Of a stretch of DNA of 64,000 nt, positions 26,385-36,136 are shown one piece after another. How positions within the stretch are numbered: position 1 is the stretch's first letter; each line of letters opens with the position of its first letter. Below the pieces are notes generated by a model. It saw only the letters and a program-made list of their open reading frames with translations, was not told the DNA's origin and did not search any database. The position numbers and the translations under genes were made by a program. Origin of the DNA: an uncultured Pseudoxanthomonas sp. (GTDB lineage Bacteria > Pseudomonadota > Gammaproteobacteria > Xanthomonadales > Xanthomonadaceae); the NCBI GenBank assembly GCA_946479745.1, contig CAMLGZ010000007.1, positions 1 through 64,000 of the forward strand, read 5' to 3'.

Positions 26385-28099
26385 AGGGATGCGGATTTCA
26401 GCCAGTTCACTATGCCGGCGCGGTCGCGCGCCTGCAGCAGTTTGTCGGCGCGCGCTTTGAGCGCGGACAGATCGCTGCCGCGGATGGCCTTGCGCACTTC
26501 CAGCAAAGTCGCCGGATGCAGGCTGAATTCGGTCAAGCCCAGCGCCAGCAGCAACGGCGCCAGCGCCGCATCGCCCGCGATCTCGCCGCAGACCGCCACC
26601 GGCGTACCGTACTCGTTGGCGGTATTGATGACGTGCTTCAGCAACCGCACCACACCGGGGTTCAGCGGCGAATACAGTTCGCCCAGCGCATCGTTGTTGC
26701 GATCGGCCGCCAGCAAGTACTGCACCAGATCGTTGGTGCCGATGGAAAGGAAATCCACGATGTCCACGAAGGTGTGCACGGCGATCGCCGCGGCAGGCAC
26801 TTCGATCATCGCGCCCAGCGGGATATCGTCGGCGACTTCCGCGCCCTGCTTGCGCAGCTTGTCGGCGATGCGCTTCAGGCGCTTGCGCACGGCCAGCATC
26901 TCTTCGCGGTTGCTGACCATCGGCACCAGCACGCGCACGGGCCCGTAACCGGAAGCGCGCGCGATGGCGCGCAGCTGGGTGTCGAACAGTTCGCTGTGGG
27001 TCAGCGACAGACGCACGCCGCGCAGGCCAAGCGCTGGGTTGTCCTCGTTGTCCAGCGTCAGCCCGGTGCGGTCGGCCTTGTCGGCGCCCAGATCCAGCGT
27101 GCGGATGGTCACCGGCCGGCCGCTCATTCCCAGCACCACGTCGCGGTAGACGCGGAACTGTTCTTCCTCGTCGGGCAATTCGTTGCGCTGCAGGAACAGG
27201 AACTCGGTGCGGTACAACCCCAGCCCGGAAGCGCCCAGAGAGTGCGCCTGCGCTACGTCCTCGCCCGATTCGGCATTGGCCAGCAGGACGATATCCACGC
27301 CGTCCTTGGTGCGCGTGGGTTTGGAACGCAGGCGTCCGAGTTCCCGTTGCTCCTTGGCCAGTTCGCGCAGGCGCTGGCGATAGGCGCGCAGATCGTCGGG
27401 GCCCGGTTCGATCACGATCGTGCCGCTGGCGCCGTCGACGATCAGCACATCGCCATCGTTGATCTTCTGCAGGGCCTTGGTTGCACCCACCACCAGCGGC
27501 ATGTGCAGGCTGCGCGCCAGGATGGCGCTGTGCGAAAGCGTGCTGCCGGCCGCAGTGACTATCGCGACCACGCCCTGGGCCTGCAGCTGGGCCAGCTCCG
27601 AGGGCGCCACGTTGTCGCTGATCAGGATGTCGCCGGCCACGCCCTTCGGTTCGCTGGAACGCTTGTGCAAATGCGCGTGGATACGGCCGATCACATGGTC
27701 CAGATCGTCCATGCGGCTTTTCAGATAGAGGTCGTCCATGCCGTCGAAAACCGCGGCCAGACGATCGCGCTGCAGGCGCAGGGCGTAATCGGCGGTGTAG
27801 CGGCCGGCGCGGATCAATTCGTCCAGACCGTGCAGCAGTTCCGGATCGTCCAGCAGCAAAGCGTGCAAGTCCAGGAATTCGCCGACTTCCTTGACCAGCG
27901 CGCCGTGAAGGCGTTCGCGCAGGGTGTGCATCTCGCCGCGGGTGGAATCCACCGCGTCATGCAGTCGCTGCAATTCCTTCTCTACCGCGTTGGCGGCGAT
28001 GCGCTGCTCGACCACTTCCAGCGCATGCGGCAACCTCACCCGGGCCCGTCCCAGCGCGCTGCCGCGCGATGCGCCATGACCGGGGAGTTGCAGGCGCAC
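26381..28099 (-). CDS. ptsI: PTS phosphoenolpyruvate-protein phosphotransferase (enzyme I)
   Basis: A 572-residue enzyme I that takes phosphate from PEP and passes it to HPr. Active His is in STLSHSAILARS (about residue 189); PEP-binding signatures are GLYRTEFLFL and the catalytic-Cys region VAVCGEIAGD. No GAF domain, so it is a canonical EI and not PtsP. The start is a GTG at 28099, three bases after the HPr stop. The stop TAG is provided by the GTAG of the REP, yet the length equals E. coli EI (575). No sugar permease gene is adjacent, which points to a regulatory PTS. Confidence 0.95.
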   Translation of the reverse strand: MRLQLPGHGASRGSALGRARVRLPHALEVVEQRIAANAVEKELQRLHDAVDSTRGEMHTLRERLHGALVKEVGEFLDLHALLLDDPELLHGLDELIRAGRYTADYALRLQRDRLAAVFDGMDDLYLKSRMDDLDHVIGRIHAHLHKRSSEPKGVAGDILISDNVAPSELAQLQAQGVVAIVTAAGSTLSHSAILARSLHMPLVVGATKALQKINDGDVLIVDGASGTIVIEPGPDDLRAYRQRLRELAKEQRELGRLRSKPTRTKDGVDIVLLANAESGEDVAQAHSLGASGLGLYRTEFLFLQRNELPDEEEQFRVYRDVVLGMSGRPVTIRTLDLGADKADRTGLTLDNEDNPALGLRGVRLSLTHSELFDTQLRAIARASGYGPVRVLVPMVSNREEMLAVRKRLKRIADKLRKQGAEVADDIPLGAMIEVPAAAIAVHTFVDIVDFLSIGTNDLVQYLLAADRNNDALGELYSPLNPGVVRLLKHVINTANEYGTPVAVCGEIAGDAALAPLLLALGLTEFSLHPATLLEVRKAIRGSDLSALKARADKLLQARDRAGIVNWLKSASL

Positions 28100-28102
28100 C
28101 GG

Positions 28103-28372
28103 TCAGGTTTCCTCGTCGAATCGTCGCTCGAACAGCGCCGCAACGGCTTCCAGCGCCTCGGCCTCGCCCTCGCCATCCACGCGCACCATCACCGGCGTGC
28201 CCTGTCCGGCGGCCAGCAGCATCACGCCCATGATGCTCTTGGCGTTGACCTCGCGTCCCTTGGCCGACAACGTGGCGTTGCAGCGATAGGCCGACAGCAC
28301 CTGCACCAGCTTGGCGGTGGCGCGGGCATGCAGTCCCAGGCGGTTGGAAACGGTGAGTTCGCGTTCAAGCAT
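28103..28372 (-). CDS. ptsH: PTS phosphocarrier HPr
   Basis: An 89-residue HPr. Phosphoacceptor H15 in LGLHARATAK takes phosphate from EI, and S46 in NAKSIMGVM is the regulatory site for HPr kinase (hprK in this same cluster). Both residues are present. It overlaps the EIIA gene by 8 bases and is followed by EI. Confidence 0.97.
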   Translation of the reverse strand: MLERELTVSNRLGLHARATAKLVQVLSAYRCNATLSAKGREVNAKSIMGVMLLAAGQGTPVMVRVDGEGEAEALEAVAALFERRFDEET

Positions 28373-28757
28373 CGTCGACTATGGCTCCATTGCGTGTGCC
28401 GGCGGCGGCTGTCGCCGGCAGTTGATCCAATCCCTGTTCCGCATAATTCATCACCCGCAGCAGCATCGGCAAGCTCAGCGCGGAAACGCGCCTGACCGGC
28501 GTACCCAGCCTGGCCAGTTCGCCGGCCAGGTTGCTGGGGCTGGCGCCGTAGAGATCGGTCAGCACCAGCACACCTTCGCCGCTGTCCACACGCCTTAACG
28601 CGGAAGAAGCGTGAGGCAGCAAAGCTTCGAAATCGGCGTCGAAGGGAACTTCGAACGCCTCCGTCTTCAGCGGTAATTGCCGTAACAGACCGGTGGCGAC
28701 CGCCAGCAGCGACGCGCCAATACCGGGATGGGTTACCAGGAGAATGCCACAGGCCAT
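28365..28757 (-). CDS. PTS EIIA component, mannose/sorbose type
   Basis: A 130-residue EIIA of the mannose family with active His10 in LLVTHPGIG and the conserved LTDLYGASPSN segment. There is no EIIB, EIIC or EIID gene nearby, so it probably acts as a regulator that can be phosphorylated by HPr. Overlaps ptsH by 8 bases. Same arrangement is known from Xanthomonas and from alpha- and betaproteobacteria. Confidence 0.93.
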   Translation of the reverse strand: MACGILLVTHPGIGASLLAVATGLLRQLPLKTEAFEVPFDADFEALLPHASSALRRVDSGEGVLVLTDLYGASPSNLAGELARLGTPVRRVSALSLPMLLRVMNYAEQGLDQLPATAAAGTRNGAIVDDA

Positions 28758-28835
28758 GCCGGAACGTTAGCAGACGGAGGTGACGGGCTGGAAGCGGGAG
28801 CGTTGGGACGACTCATCCCATAAGCTGTGCCGCGG

Positions 28836-29318
28836 TCAGGCCTTTCGGACCACGTAAGTCTTGGCCAGAGAATCGTGCCAGCCGCGGGGCGGGTCGGTGA
28901 ACGCCACTGAGAACGCGTCGAAGGGAATGAACCTGCAGACGGTGCGCAGGATGACCTGCATCAAAGCCGGCTTCTCGCCGTTTTCATTCACTACCCTGGT
29001 GCCGGTGATGAGTTTTCCCAAGGTGAAGCCGAAGGCCGCTTCCTGAGGGATGTAGTACACCAGCATGATGACCATGCCCAGCGCCTGCTCGCCCCAGAAA
29101 CCCAGGCTCTCCAGCCAGACTGTCGCAGGGTCGCCGCCGATGAGCACCGCCGCGGCGCCAACGACCGCGGCCAGGAAATAGGCCGCGGCCGAATCCAGCA
29201 ACCAGTTGAAGAAGCGCCGCCATTTTCCCGCTGGGTCCACGCTGAGGCGCGGGCGGGACGCACGGGCACTGCCGTAGAGCATCGAATGCGGAGCTTGGTA
29301 AGGGTTGCGGTCTTCCAT
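28836..29318 (-). CDS. RDD family membrane protein
   Basis: A 160-residue protein with three predicted transmembrane helices (about 38-60, 78-95 and a weaker C-terminal one). An Asp in NWLLDSAAAYF and the segment GFTLGKLITGTRVVN are RDD-family hallmarks. Some RDD proteins work in ion or osmolyte transport, but most are unknown. It interrupts the usual rapZ-EIIA linkage, lying 35 bases from rapZ and 78 from EIIA, same strand. Confidence 0.85.
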   Translation of the reverse strand: MEDRNPYQAPHSMLYGSARASRPRLSVDPAGKWRRFFNWLLDSAAAYFLAAVVGAAAVLIGGDPATVWLESLGFWGEQALGMVIMLVYYIPQEAAFGFTLGKLITGTRVVNENGEKPALMQVILRTVCRFIPFDAFSVAFTDPPRGWHDSLAKTYVVRKA

Positions 29319-29353
29319 GATGCGCCTATCGGTGGATTGGACGAGCAGCGTAG

Positions 29354-30295
29354 TCAGTCCAGTTCCCGATGGAAAGTAGCCACTTCTTCCCAGCCTTGCT
29401 CACGCGCGTGCGCGGCCAGACGTTCGGCCAGGTAGACGGAACGGTGCTTGCCGCCGGTGCAGCCGAAGGCGATGGTCACGTAACTGCGCGTCTCTCCGCG
29501 CAGGCGCGGCAGCCAGGTGTCGAGGAAGGCGTTGACCTGGCCGACGTACTCGCTGACTTCCGGTTGCGCATCCAGATAGTCGCGCACGCCGAGATCGCGT
29601 CCGGACAACGGACGCAGCAGCGGATTCCAGTGCGGATTGGGCAGTACCCGCGCGTCGAACACGAAATCCGCGTCCGCCGGCACGCCGCGCTTGTAGGCGA
29701 AGGACTCGAACAGCAGCGACAGCGAAGAGCCGTTGTTCAATGCGAACTCGGCGATGATCCGCCGCCGTAACTGATGCACGTTGAGCGCGGTGGTGTCGAT
29801 GATCACGTCGGCTTCGCTGCGCAGGGGCGCGGTGATCTCGCGTTCGCGGGAAATGGACTCCGGCAGCGACAGGCCGAAGTGCGCCAGCGGATGCTTGCGG
29901 CGGGTGTCGGAATAACGGCGCAGCAGCACCTCGTCGCTGGCGTCGAAGAACAGCAGGGTGCCGTGCAGGCCCAGCTCTGCCACCCCGGCCCGCCATTGCG
30001 CCAATTTCGACAAGTCGCTGTGACGGTTGCGCACGTCGATGCCCACCGCGATCTTCTGCGGCAATGCGTTATCGCGCATCAGGCTGCGTACGAACGAGGG
30101 CAGCAGCTCGACCGGCAGGTTGTCGACGCAGTAATAGTCCAGGTCTTCGAAGGTCTTCAACGCGACCGATTTTCCCGAGCCGGACAGTCCGCTGACGATC
30201 ACCACGGTCGGCGCCGGACCGGCGGCCCGGGTCTCGGCGTGGTCCTCTTCGCGCGGATGGCGCGATTCGTCCTCGGCGACGGGTCCGCCGCTCAT
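29354..30295 (-). CDS. rapZ: RNase adapter protein RapZ
   Basis: A 313-residue nucleotide-binding protein. Walker [12 protein letters not shown] (residues 36-46) and the C-terminal [11 protein letters not shown] (about 280) match RapZ/YvcJ, which in E. coli guides RNase E to the sRNA GlmZ to control glucosamine-6-phosphate synthase. An N-terminal acidic tail of about 28 residues is extra. Overlaps hprK by 4 bases (ATGA). Confidence 0.95.
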   Translation of the reverse strand: MSGGPVAEDESRHPREEDHAETRAAGPAPTVVIVSGLSGSGKSVALKTFEDLDYYCVDNLPVELLPSFVRSLMRDNALPQKIAVGIDVRNRHSDLSKLAQWRAGVAELGLHGTLLFFDASDEVLLRRYSDTRRKHPLAHFGLSLPESISREREITAPLRSEADVIIDTTALNVHQLRRRIIAEFALNNGSSLSLLFESFAYKRGVPADADFVFDARVLPNPHWNPLLRPLSGRDLGVRDYLDAQPEVSEYVGQVNAFLDTWLPRLRGETRSYVTIAFGCTGGKHRSVYLAERLAAHAREQGWEEVATFHRELD

Positions 30296-31242
30296 GGGGT
30301 GGTGCGTTCCAGCAGATTGCTGTGCCGGGCGATGAACATCGCCGCCGGGTCGATGCCCTTGGTGCGCAGGATGTGCAGGCGGGTGGCGGCCTCGGTAAGT
30401 ACGGCCAGGTTGCGGCCGGGCATCACCGGCAGGGTGATCAGCGGCACGTCCAGATCCAGCACGTGGCGGCTGCCGCTGTCGCCGGTCAGGCGCTCGTAAC
30501 CGTGCGGATTGGGTTCGGTCATGGGCCGGGTCAGATGGACGATCAGGCGCAGGTACTTGTTTTTCTTCACGGCGGTGTCGCCGAACATGTCGCGTACGTT
30601 CAGCACGCCCAGGCCGCGGACTTCCAACAGGTCCTGCAACAGCTCCGGGCAGGTGCCGTCGAGCACGTCCGGGGCGATCTGGGTGAATTCGGGCGCATCG
30701 TCGGCCACCAGGCGATGGCCGCGGCTGAGCAGTTCCAGCGCCAGCTCGCTCTTGCCCGATCCCGCCTCGCCGGTGATCAGTACGCCGATCGAATAGATTT
30801 CCATGAACACACCGTGCAGCGTGACCCGCGGCGCCAGCGTGCGGGCCATGTGGTACGAAAGGTGATTGAGCAGTTCATGGCCGCGCTTGGGCGAGATCCA
30901 CAAGGGCGTTTCCGATTCCTCGGCCGCTGCGCGCAGATCTTCAGGACAGGACTGGTTCTTGCTGATCACCAACGCCAGCGGGCGGTACTGCACGATCTTC
31001 TCTATGGTTTCCCAACGCTGCCGCGAATCCAGTGAATCCAGCCAGGCCAGCTCCTCGCTGCCCAGGATCTGCACCTTGTTGGGGTAAATGGCATTGAGGT
31101 AGCCGGCCAGCGAGGGCCGCCGGGCGATGGTGTCCACCGCTTCCAGCGCTCGCCGGTCGCCTTTGGCTCCCGCGAGCCAGCGCAGGGCCAGCTTGTCTTT
31201 CTGCTGGTCGAACAATTCGCGGGCGGTGATGCTGGTGGTCAT
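30292..31242 (-). CDS. hprK: HPr kinase/phosphorylase
   Basis: A 316-residue bifunctional enzyme that phosphorylates HPr on Ser46 and also reverses it. Walker [13 protein letters not shown] at about 158-169, and the HprK signature [16 protein letters not shown] (about 205). It is unusual in most gammaproteobacteria but standard in Xanthomonadaceae. It overlaps ptsN by 4 bases upstream and rapZ by 4 bases downstream, so the three are one coupled unit. Confidence 0.96.
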   Translation of the reverse strand: MTTSITARELFDQQKDKLALRWLAGAKGDRRALEAVDTIARRPSLAGYLNAIYPNKVQILGSEELAWLDSLDSRQRWETIEKIVQYRPLALVISKNQSCPEDLRAAAEESETPLWISPKRGHELLNHLSYHMARTLAPRVTLHGVFMEIYSIGVLITGEAGSGKSELALELLSRGHRLVADDAPEFTQIAPDVLDGTCPELLQDLLEVRGLGVLNVRDMFGDTAVKKNKYLRLIVHLTRPMTEPNPHGYERLTGDSGSRHVLDLDVPLITLPVMPGRNLAVLTEAATRLHILRTKGIDPAAMFIARHSNLLERTTP

Positions 31243-31703
31243 GCGGCGGCTTTGGGTGAGTGGGGGGCGTCCAGCAACAGCTTACGCATCGATTGCGCAT
31301 CGGGAGCGTCGCGCAGCGCGGTGCACAAGCGCGTATCGGAAAAGCGTTCAGCCAGTTCCGACAGCAACATGAGGTGCTGCTGGGTGTAATGATCGGGTAC
31401 GGCCATCGCAAACACCAGATCGACGTTCTGACCGTCGGTTGCGTGGAAATCGACCGCCGGTTGCAACCGCAGCAGGACTCCGCGCGGCGCTTCCAGGGTA
31501 GGCGAGCGGCCATGCGGGATGGCGATGCCATGGCCGATGGCGGTGCTGCCCAGGTTTTCGCGCGCCTGCAGGCTGGCGCGGAGATCGTCGGCGCCGGCCT
31601 GGCGGCAGGCCAGCAGGCCGGCCGCCACTTCCAGCACCGCGTCGCGGTCGGCGACGTTCAATAGCGAGGCGCGGACGTCCGCCAGCTGATCGGCGAGGGA
31701 CAT
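31239..31703 (-). CDS. ptsN: Nitrogen-related PTS EIIA protein
   Basis: A 154-residue EIIA of the fructose/nitrogen type with active H64 in [14 protein letters not shown]. It controls potassium transport, nitrogen and envelope functions in its phosphorylated or free form. The ATG at 31703 gives normal length; a weak upstream site makes this start less certain than most. Overlaps hprK by 4 bases. Confidence 0.94.
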   Translation of the reverse strand: MSLADQLADVRASLLNVADRDAVLEVAAGLLACRQAGADDLRASLQARENLGSTAIGHGIAIPHGRSPTLEAPRGVLLRLQPAVDFHATDGQNVDLVFAMAVPDHYTQQHLMLLSELAERFSDTRLCTALRDAPDAQSMRKLLLDAPHSPKAAA

Positions 31704-31739
31704 GTCGGGCGGGTCAGGGGCGCGTGCGACAACACGGGA

Positions 31740-31776
31740 AAAGCGGGAAAGAGACAGCGGCAACGGCCACTGTCTC
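31740..31776 (-). terminator. Hairpin with T-rich tail after hpf
   Basis: On the minus strand GAGACAG..CTGTCTC (31776-31751) forms a stem, followed by TTTCCCGCTTTT. It lies between hpf and ptsN, so transcription may be partly separated here. The tail is not a pure T-run, so the call is moderate. Confidence 0.45.
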
Positions 31777-31828
31777 CATGCTTTTCATCCGTGCGTCGTC
31801 AATCGACATGCCGTCGGTCAACATGCTG

Positions 31829-32146
31829 TCAGTCAGCATTTTCGCCGCGCGGTCCGCGTTCTTTGTCGATCTTCTTTTGTTTGTGCTTCAACAACAGCCG
31901 GTCCAGCTTGTCGGCCAGGATGTCGATGGCGGCATACATGGTTTCTGCGCCAGCGTCGGCGTGCAGGGTACGGCCGGCCAGGGTGAGCGTGGCCTCGGCG
32001 AGGTAGTCGGGTTTGCGTGTGCCCAGTTGGGCTCGGACTTCCAATGGCTGGTCGAAATGCCGTTCAAGGCGCTTGAACTTGGTTTCGACGTATTCCCGCA
32101 TCGCGGGGGTGACTTCGATCTGCTGGCCATGGGTCTCGATACGCAT
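31829..32146 (-). CDS. hpf: Ribosome hibernation promoting factor
   Basis: A 105-residue RaiA/HPF-family protein that binds stationary-phase ribosomes. N-terminal MRIETHGQQIEVTPAMREYV and the basic C-terminal helix DKLDRLLLKHKQKK are typical. ATG at 32146 follows a strong AAGGAGG. Classic position between rpoN and ptsN. Confidence 0.96.
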   Translation of the reverse strand: MRIETHGQQIEVTPAMREYVETKFKRLERHFDQPLEVRAQLGTRKPDYLAEATLTLAGRTLHADAGAETMYAAIDILADKLDRLLLKHKQKKIDKERGPRGENAD

Positions 32147-32318
32147 CGCTTGCCTCCTTACGGTTCGATGGGCCGCGTTGTTCGCGGTTGACACTGCCTT
32201 GCTTGTGACCTCGAGTGATGGATGAAGTTCGACCTCCTGGAAAAGAATTCGCAGTGGTGCTGAAAGGAGTTCAGCGTTTCGGATTCATCATGAACCATGG
32301 TTCCTTATGGGAACGTTA

Positions 32319-33758
32319 TCAACCGATGCGCACGCGCTCATGCGACGAAAGTATCTCCATGGCTTCACGATACTTCGCCACGGTACGGCGCGCCACCGGT
32401 ACGCCGGAGGTCTTGAGCAGGTCGGCCAGCTTGGCGTCGGACAGCGGTTTGCGCGGGTTCTCGCCTTCGATCAGGCGGCGGATCATCGACTGGATAGCGA
32501 TGCTGGACGCTTCGCCGCCGCCTTCGGTGCTGACCCCGGAAGCGAAGAAGGCGCGCAGGGGCAAGGTTCCACGCGGGGTGCGCACGTACTTGCGGGCGAT
32601 GGCGCGTGAAACCGTGGATTCGTGAAGGCCGACTTCGGTCGCCACCTCCCGCAGGGTCAGCGGCCGCAAGGCCTGCTCGCCGAATTCCAGGAAGCCGGCC
32701 TGCTGCCGCAACAGGCAGCGGGTGACCTTGAGCAGGGTGTCGCCGCGGGCTTCCAGGCTTTTCAGCAGCCAGCGGGCTTCCTGCAGGTGGCCGCGCAGGT
32801 AGCCGGCGTCGTTCTCACCGCATTTGCGGATCATCTGCTCGTAACCGCTGTGGATGGTGATCCGGGGCAGATTGTTGCCGGCCAACGCCGCGCGCCAGAC
32901 GCCGCGCTGGCGCCAGACCACGCAATCGGGGACCACGTAGGTGTCATGGGTGAGTTCGCCGATCTGTGCGCCCGGCTTGGGGTCGAGCGAGCGCAGCAGC
33001 TGCACCACTTCCTCCACTTCCTCCACCGGCCGCTTGAGTTCGGCCGCCAGCCCGGCTATGCCGCTTTTCGGCAGGCGCTCCAGCGAAGCGCCATCGACGA
33101 TCTGCAAGGCCAGCGCTCTGCCGGGGGTGTCCTCGCTCAACACCGCCAGTTGCAGGTGCAGGCATTCGCCCAGCGTGCGTGCGGCCACGCCGACCGGATC
33201 GAAGCGCTGCAGTTGATGCAATACGGTGAGGATTTCGTCTTCGCCGGCGGTCACTTCGGGAAGCAGCGTTTCGGCGATGCCCGCCAGCGGTTCGCGCAGA
33301 TAACCATCGTCTTCCAGCGCGTCGATCAGCGCAGCGCCGATGCGGCGGTCGCGCTGCGACAAATGCGAGAGATGGAGCTGCCAGAGCAGATGGTCCTGCA
33401 GGGTATCGGTTTCGGCGACGCGTTCGGCCGCGCTGCCCTGATCGTCGTCGTCGTCGAAAGAGCCTCCGCTGCCGTGGCTGACGCCGTCCATGGACCAGGG
33501 AGCTTCGTCGGGCGACCAGTCGTCGTTTTCGTTGTCGCCGACGGTTTCGCGCGGATCCTCGGGCGGGGTGTCGGCGGGCGCCGCATCGTCGCCGCTGGGC
33601 ACGCTGTCGTCCCAATCCAGCAGGGGGTTGGTTTCCACCGCCTCGGTGATCTCGACCTCAAGTTCGGCGGCGGACATCTGCAGCAAGCGGATCGCCTGAC
33701 GCAGTTGCGGCGTCATGACCAGTTGCTGACCCAGCGATGTCTGGAGGCGTGGCTTCAT
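32319..33758 (-). CDS. rpoN: RNA polymerase sigma-54 factor
   Basis: A 479-residue sigma-54. Region I MKPRLQTSLGQQLVMTPQLR with the Gln-rich helix, acidic region II (about 50-115), core-binding domain, and the C-terminal RpoN box ARRTVAKYRE in the last 30 residues. Sigma-54 drives nitrogen, motility and pilus genes through enhancer-binding ATPases. It is followed by hpf after 172 bases, which may hold a separate hpf promoter. Confidence 0.97.
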   Translation of the reverse strand: MKPRLQTSLGQQLVMTPQLRQAIRLLQMSAAELEVEITEAVETNPLLDWDDSVPSGDDAAPADTPPEDPRETVGDNENDDWSPDEAPWSMDGVSHGSGGSFDDDDDQGSAAERVAETDTLQDHLLWQLHLSHLSQRDRRIGAALIDALEDDGYLREPLAGIAETLLPEVTAGEDEILTVLHQLQRFDPVGVAARTLGECLHLQLAVLSEDTPGRALALQIVDGASLERLPKSGIAGLAAELKRPVEEVEEVVQLLRSLDPKPGAQIGELTHDTYVVPDCVVWRQRGVWRAALAGNNLPRITIHSGYEQMIRKCGENDAGYLRGHLQEARWLLKSLEARGDTLLKVTRCLLRQQAGFLEFGEQALRPLTLREVATEVGLHESTVSRAIARKYVRTPRGTLPLRAFFASGVSTEGGGEASSIAIQSMIRRLIEGENPRKPLSDAKLADLLKTSGVPVARRTVAKYREAMEILSSHERVRIG

Positions 33759-33806
33759 TTCCGCAATCCGTAGGCAGTGTGCACGGCACCAGCCGCGCGA
33801 CGCGCA

Positions 33807-34526
33807 TCAGAGGCGGAAAGTTTCCCCAAGGTACACGCGACGCACGTCCGGATTTGCCAGCAGCGCGTCCGGAGCCCCCTGCGCCAGTACGCTGCCTTCG
33901 TTGAGGATATACGCCCGGTCGCAGATTCCCAAGGTCTCGCGCACGTTGTGGTCGGTAATCAGCACGCCGATGCCGCGATTCTTGAGGTGCTTCACGATCC
34001 GCTGGATTTCGCCGACCGAGATGGGGTCGACGCCGGCAAAGGGCTCGTCCAGCAGCATCAGCCTGGGTTTGGCGGCCAGGGCGCGGGCGATCTCGCAACG
34101 CCGGCGTTCGCCGCCGGAGAGGCTGGCGCCCAGCTGGTCGGCCACGTGGCCGATCTGCAGTTCGTCCAGCAGGGAGGCCAGCTCCTTGTCCACGCCGGCC
34201 GAATCCAGGTCTTCGCGCAGCTCCAGCACCAGGCGGATGTTGTCCGACACGGTGAGCTTGCGGAACACCGAAGGTTCCTGCGGCAGGTAGCCAACGCCCA
34301 GCTTGGCGCGCTTGTACATGGGCTCGCCGGTGATGTCGCGGCCGTCCAGCTCGATCTTGCCGGCATCGGCGGCCACCAGGCCCACGATCATGTAGAAACA
34401 GGTGGTCTTGCCGGCACCGTTGGGGCCCAGCAGGCCAACCACTTCACCCGCGTCCAGGGTCAGGCCGAAGTTGGCGACGACCTCGCGCTGCCGGTAGTGC
34501 TTGCGCAGGCCTTGGGCGGAAAGCAT
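33807..34526 (-). CDS. lptB: LPS export ABC transporter ATP-binding protein
   Basis: A 239-residue ATPase of the LptB2FGC inner membrane machine that extracts LPS. Walker [11 protein letters not shown], signature [15 protein letters not shown] and Walker [12 protein letters not shown] are intact. Its start shares one base with the lptA stop. Confidence 0.97.
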   Translation of the reverse strand: MLSAQGLRKHYRQREVVANFGLTLDAGEVVGLLGPNGAGKTTCFYMIVGLVAADAGKIELDGRDITGEPMYKRAKLGVGYLPQEPSVFRKLTVSDNIRLVLELREDLDSAGVDKELASLLDELQIGHVADQLGASLSGGERRRCEIARALAAKPRLMLLDEPFAGVDPISVGEIQRIVKHLKNRGIGVLITDHNVRETLGICDRAYILNEGSVLAQGAPDALLANPDVRRVYLGETFRL

Positions 34527-35044
34527 TACTTGGTGGCTCCGGGCTTCTTGGCAGCGGCAGACTTGGGCTGGATAACTGTCTTGACCCGGGTACCGTCGCC
34601 ACCGCTTTCCATATTGCCGGTTTTGGTGTTGTAAACCATGCGCTGACCACTGTTGGATCCGCGCGGGGATTTGACTGTGTAGTCGCCGGTCAGCGTGATC
34701 GTATCGGAGGTCATGTCGTATTCGATACGCTTGGCGGTGGCGTCCATCCAGGTGCCGTCGTCTTGCTGCTGTCTGAGTTTGGCAGGGACGCCGATGAACA
34801 CGGCCCTCGAGGGATCGCCATCGCGCTGGGTCAATTCAGCGCGTTGCGCCGCGATGTCGAGCGTGCCTTGCTTCAGGGTCACGTTGCCTTGCCAGACGCT
34901 GGTGCTATTGCCGTCCATCACGCCTTCCTGCTTATCGGATTCCATGTATACCGGCTGATTGCGATCGCCTGTTTTGGCCCACGCCAGAACCGGTAAAGAC
35001 ACTGCAATGGCGATGACAAGGCTAGCGCGCAGAATGAGGTTCAT
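34526..35044 (-). CDS. lptA: LPS transport periplasmic protein LptA
   Basis: A 172-residue exported protein with a Sec signal (about 1-23) and an LptA/OstA beta-jellyroll that forms the periplasmic bridge for LPS. Family segment [19 protein letters not shown] is present; the C-terminus is a Lys/Ala-rich tail. Overlaps lptC by 23 bases and touches lptB. Confidence 0.95.
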   Translation of the reverse strand: MNLILRASLVIAIAVSLPVLAWAKTGDRNQPVYMESDKQEGVMDGNSTSVWQGNVTLKQGTLDIAAQRAELTQRDGDPSRAVFIGVPAKLRQQQDDGTWMDATAKRIEYDMTSDTITLTGDYTVKSPRGSNSGQRMVYNTKTGNMESGGDGTRVKTVIQPKSAAAKKPGATK

Positions 35045-35585
35045 ATCGGGTTTTGACCTGGGACTTGAAGGTGTATTGCCTGGTTCTGGTGTTGGTTTCG
35101 AAACCTACACCGCTCAGTATAGAACCCGGACGGGTGATGGTGACCGTATCGTGGGTGGAAGCCAGGTTCTTGCGGGGGAATACATTCAGCCGTTGAGTAT
35201 CGAAAGTCGTGGGCACGGCGGCTTCTTTGGGACTGGTTCCCTTGACGTCGCCCGACAACCGCATTTCATCGCCCCTGGCGCTGACCCAGGCGGTCTTGGA
35301 GCGCATTTCCCAGTGATGCCCTTCGCTGTCGGGAAGCAGGAATAGCGGTGTAGCGATGGTGAAGGTCTGGTCCTTCGGACTGCGCTGCATTTCCGGCGCG
35401 CGCAGGGTGATCGATTCCCGGCCCTGGTCGTCCAGACTGATCACTTCGAAATCCCGCATGAGGTAGTCGGGGCGTTCGGAGGAGGGGGCATCCGGCTCGG
35501 CGACATCGCGCTGCTTCCATGCCGACCAGCCGCTCAGTATTGCAGCAGCCAGCAACGTCAGGCCAAGCGCCATGCGCCAGTTCAT
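35022..35585 (-). CDS. lptC: LPS export protein LptC
   Basis: A 187-residue bitopic inner membrane protein: one N-terminal transmembrane helix (about 5-22) and a periplasmic LptC jellyroll that hands LPS to LptA. Segment DTQRLNVFPRKNLASTHDTVTI is like the conserved C-terminal edge. ATG at 35585 overlaps the kdsC stop by 4 bases; longer frames upstream are in kdsC antisense phase. Confidence 0.92.
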   Translation of the reverse strand: MNWRMALGLTLLAAAILSGWSAWKQRDVAEPDAPSSERPDYLMRDFEVISLDDQGRESITLRAPEMQRSPKDQTFTIATPLFLLPDSEGHHWEMRSKTAWVSARGDEMRLSGDVKGTSPKEAAVPTTFDTQRLNVFPRKNLASTHDTVTITRPGSILSGVGFETNTRTRQYTFKSQVKTRYEPHSAR

Positions 35586-36127
35586 CGCGTCCACTCCGCC
35601 AGCAGCGCTTCGGTCCGGCCTTGCGCATCCAGCAGCAGATCGCACAGCTCGCGCGCGGCGCCTTGGCCACCGTGCGCGGTAGTGACCCAATGCACGCGTT
35701 CGGCGACCCAGCGGTGCGCATTGCCTGGCGCGGCCGCCAATCCAACGGCGAGCAGCGGAGCCAGATCGGGAAGGTCGTCGCCCATGAAGGCTACTTCGTC
35801 CAGGCCAATGCCCTGGCGCTCGCACAACGCCCGCACCTGGCTCAGTTTGTCCTTGGCGCCGGTGAACGCCTCGATGCCGAGTTCGGCCGCGCGTCTCTCG
35901 GCGGCCTTGCTGTTGCGCGCGGTGATCAAGGCCACGGCAATGCCCACCTTCTTCAACAGCACTAGGCCCTGTCCATCGAGGATATGGAACGCCTTCGACT
36001 CGCCGCCTTCATCGTCGTAATAAAGGCGTCCATCGGTCAGAGTGCCGTCCACGTCGAAACAGGCCAGCTTGATCTTGCGCGCGCGCGCGCGGAGATCGGC
36101 GTCGGGGGAAGAGGAGTGGGAGATCAT
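35582..36127 (-). CDS. kdsC: 3-deoxy-D-manno-octulosonate 8-phosphate phosphatase
   Basis: A 181-residue HAD phosphatase (type C0) that makes Kdo for LPS. Nucleophile in CFDVDGTLTDGRLYYDDEG and acidic motif FMGDDLPDLAPL. Lies between kdsD (9 bases) and lptC (4-base overlap). Confidence 0.96.
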   Translation of the reverse strand: MISHSSSPDADLRARARKIKLACFDVDGTLTDGRLYYDDEGGESKAFHILDGQGLVLLKKVGIAVALITARNSKAAERRAAELGIEAFTGAKDKLSQVRALCERQGIGLDEVAFMGDDLPDLAPLLAVGLAAAPGNAHRWVAERVHWVTTAHGGQGAARELCDLLLDAQGRTEALLAEWTR

Positions 36128-36136
36128 GCGTTTTCT

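Noticed and set aside
26516..28495. Open frame of 659 codons on the plus strand across ptsI and ptsH
   Set aside because: Antisense to enzyme I and HPr with intact catalytic motifs; no ribosome site or domain; composition typical of a shadow.
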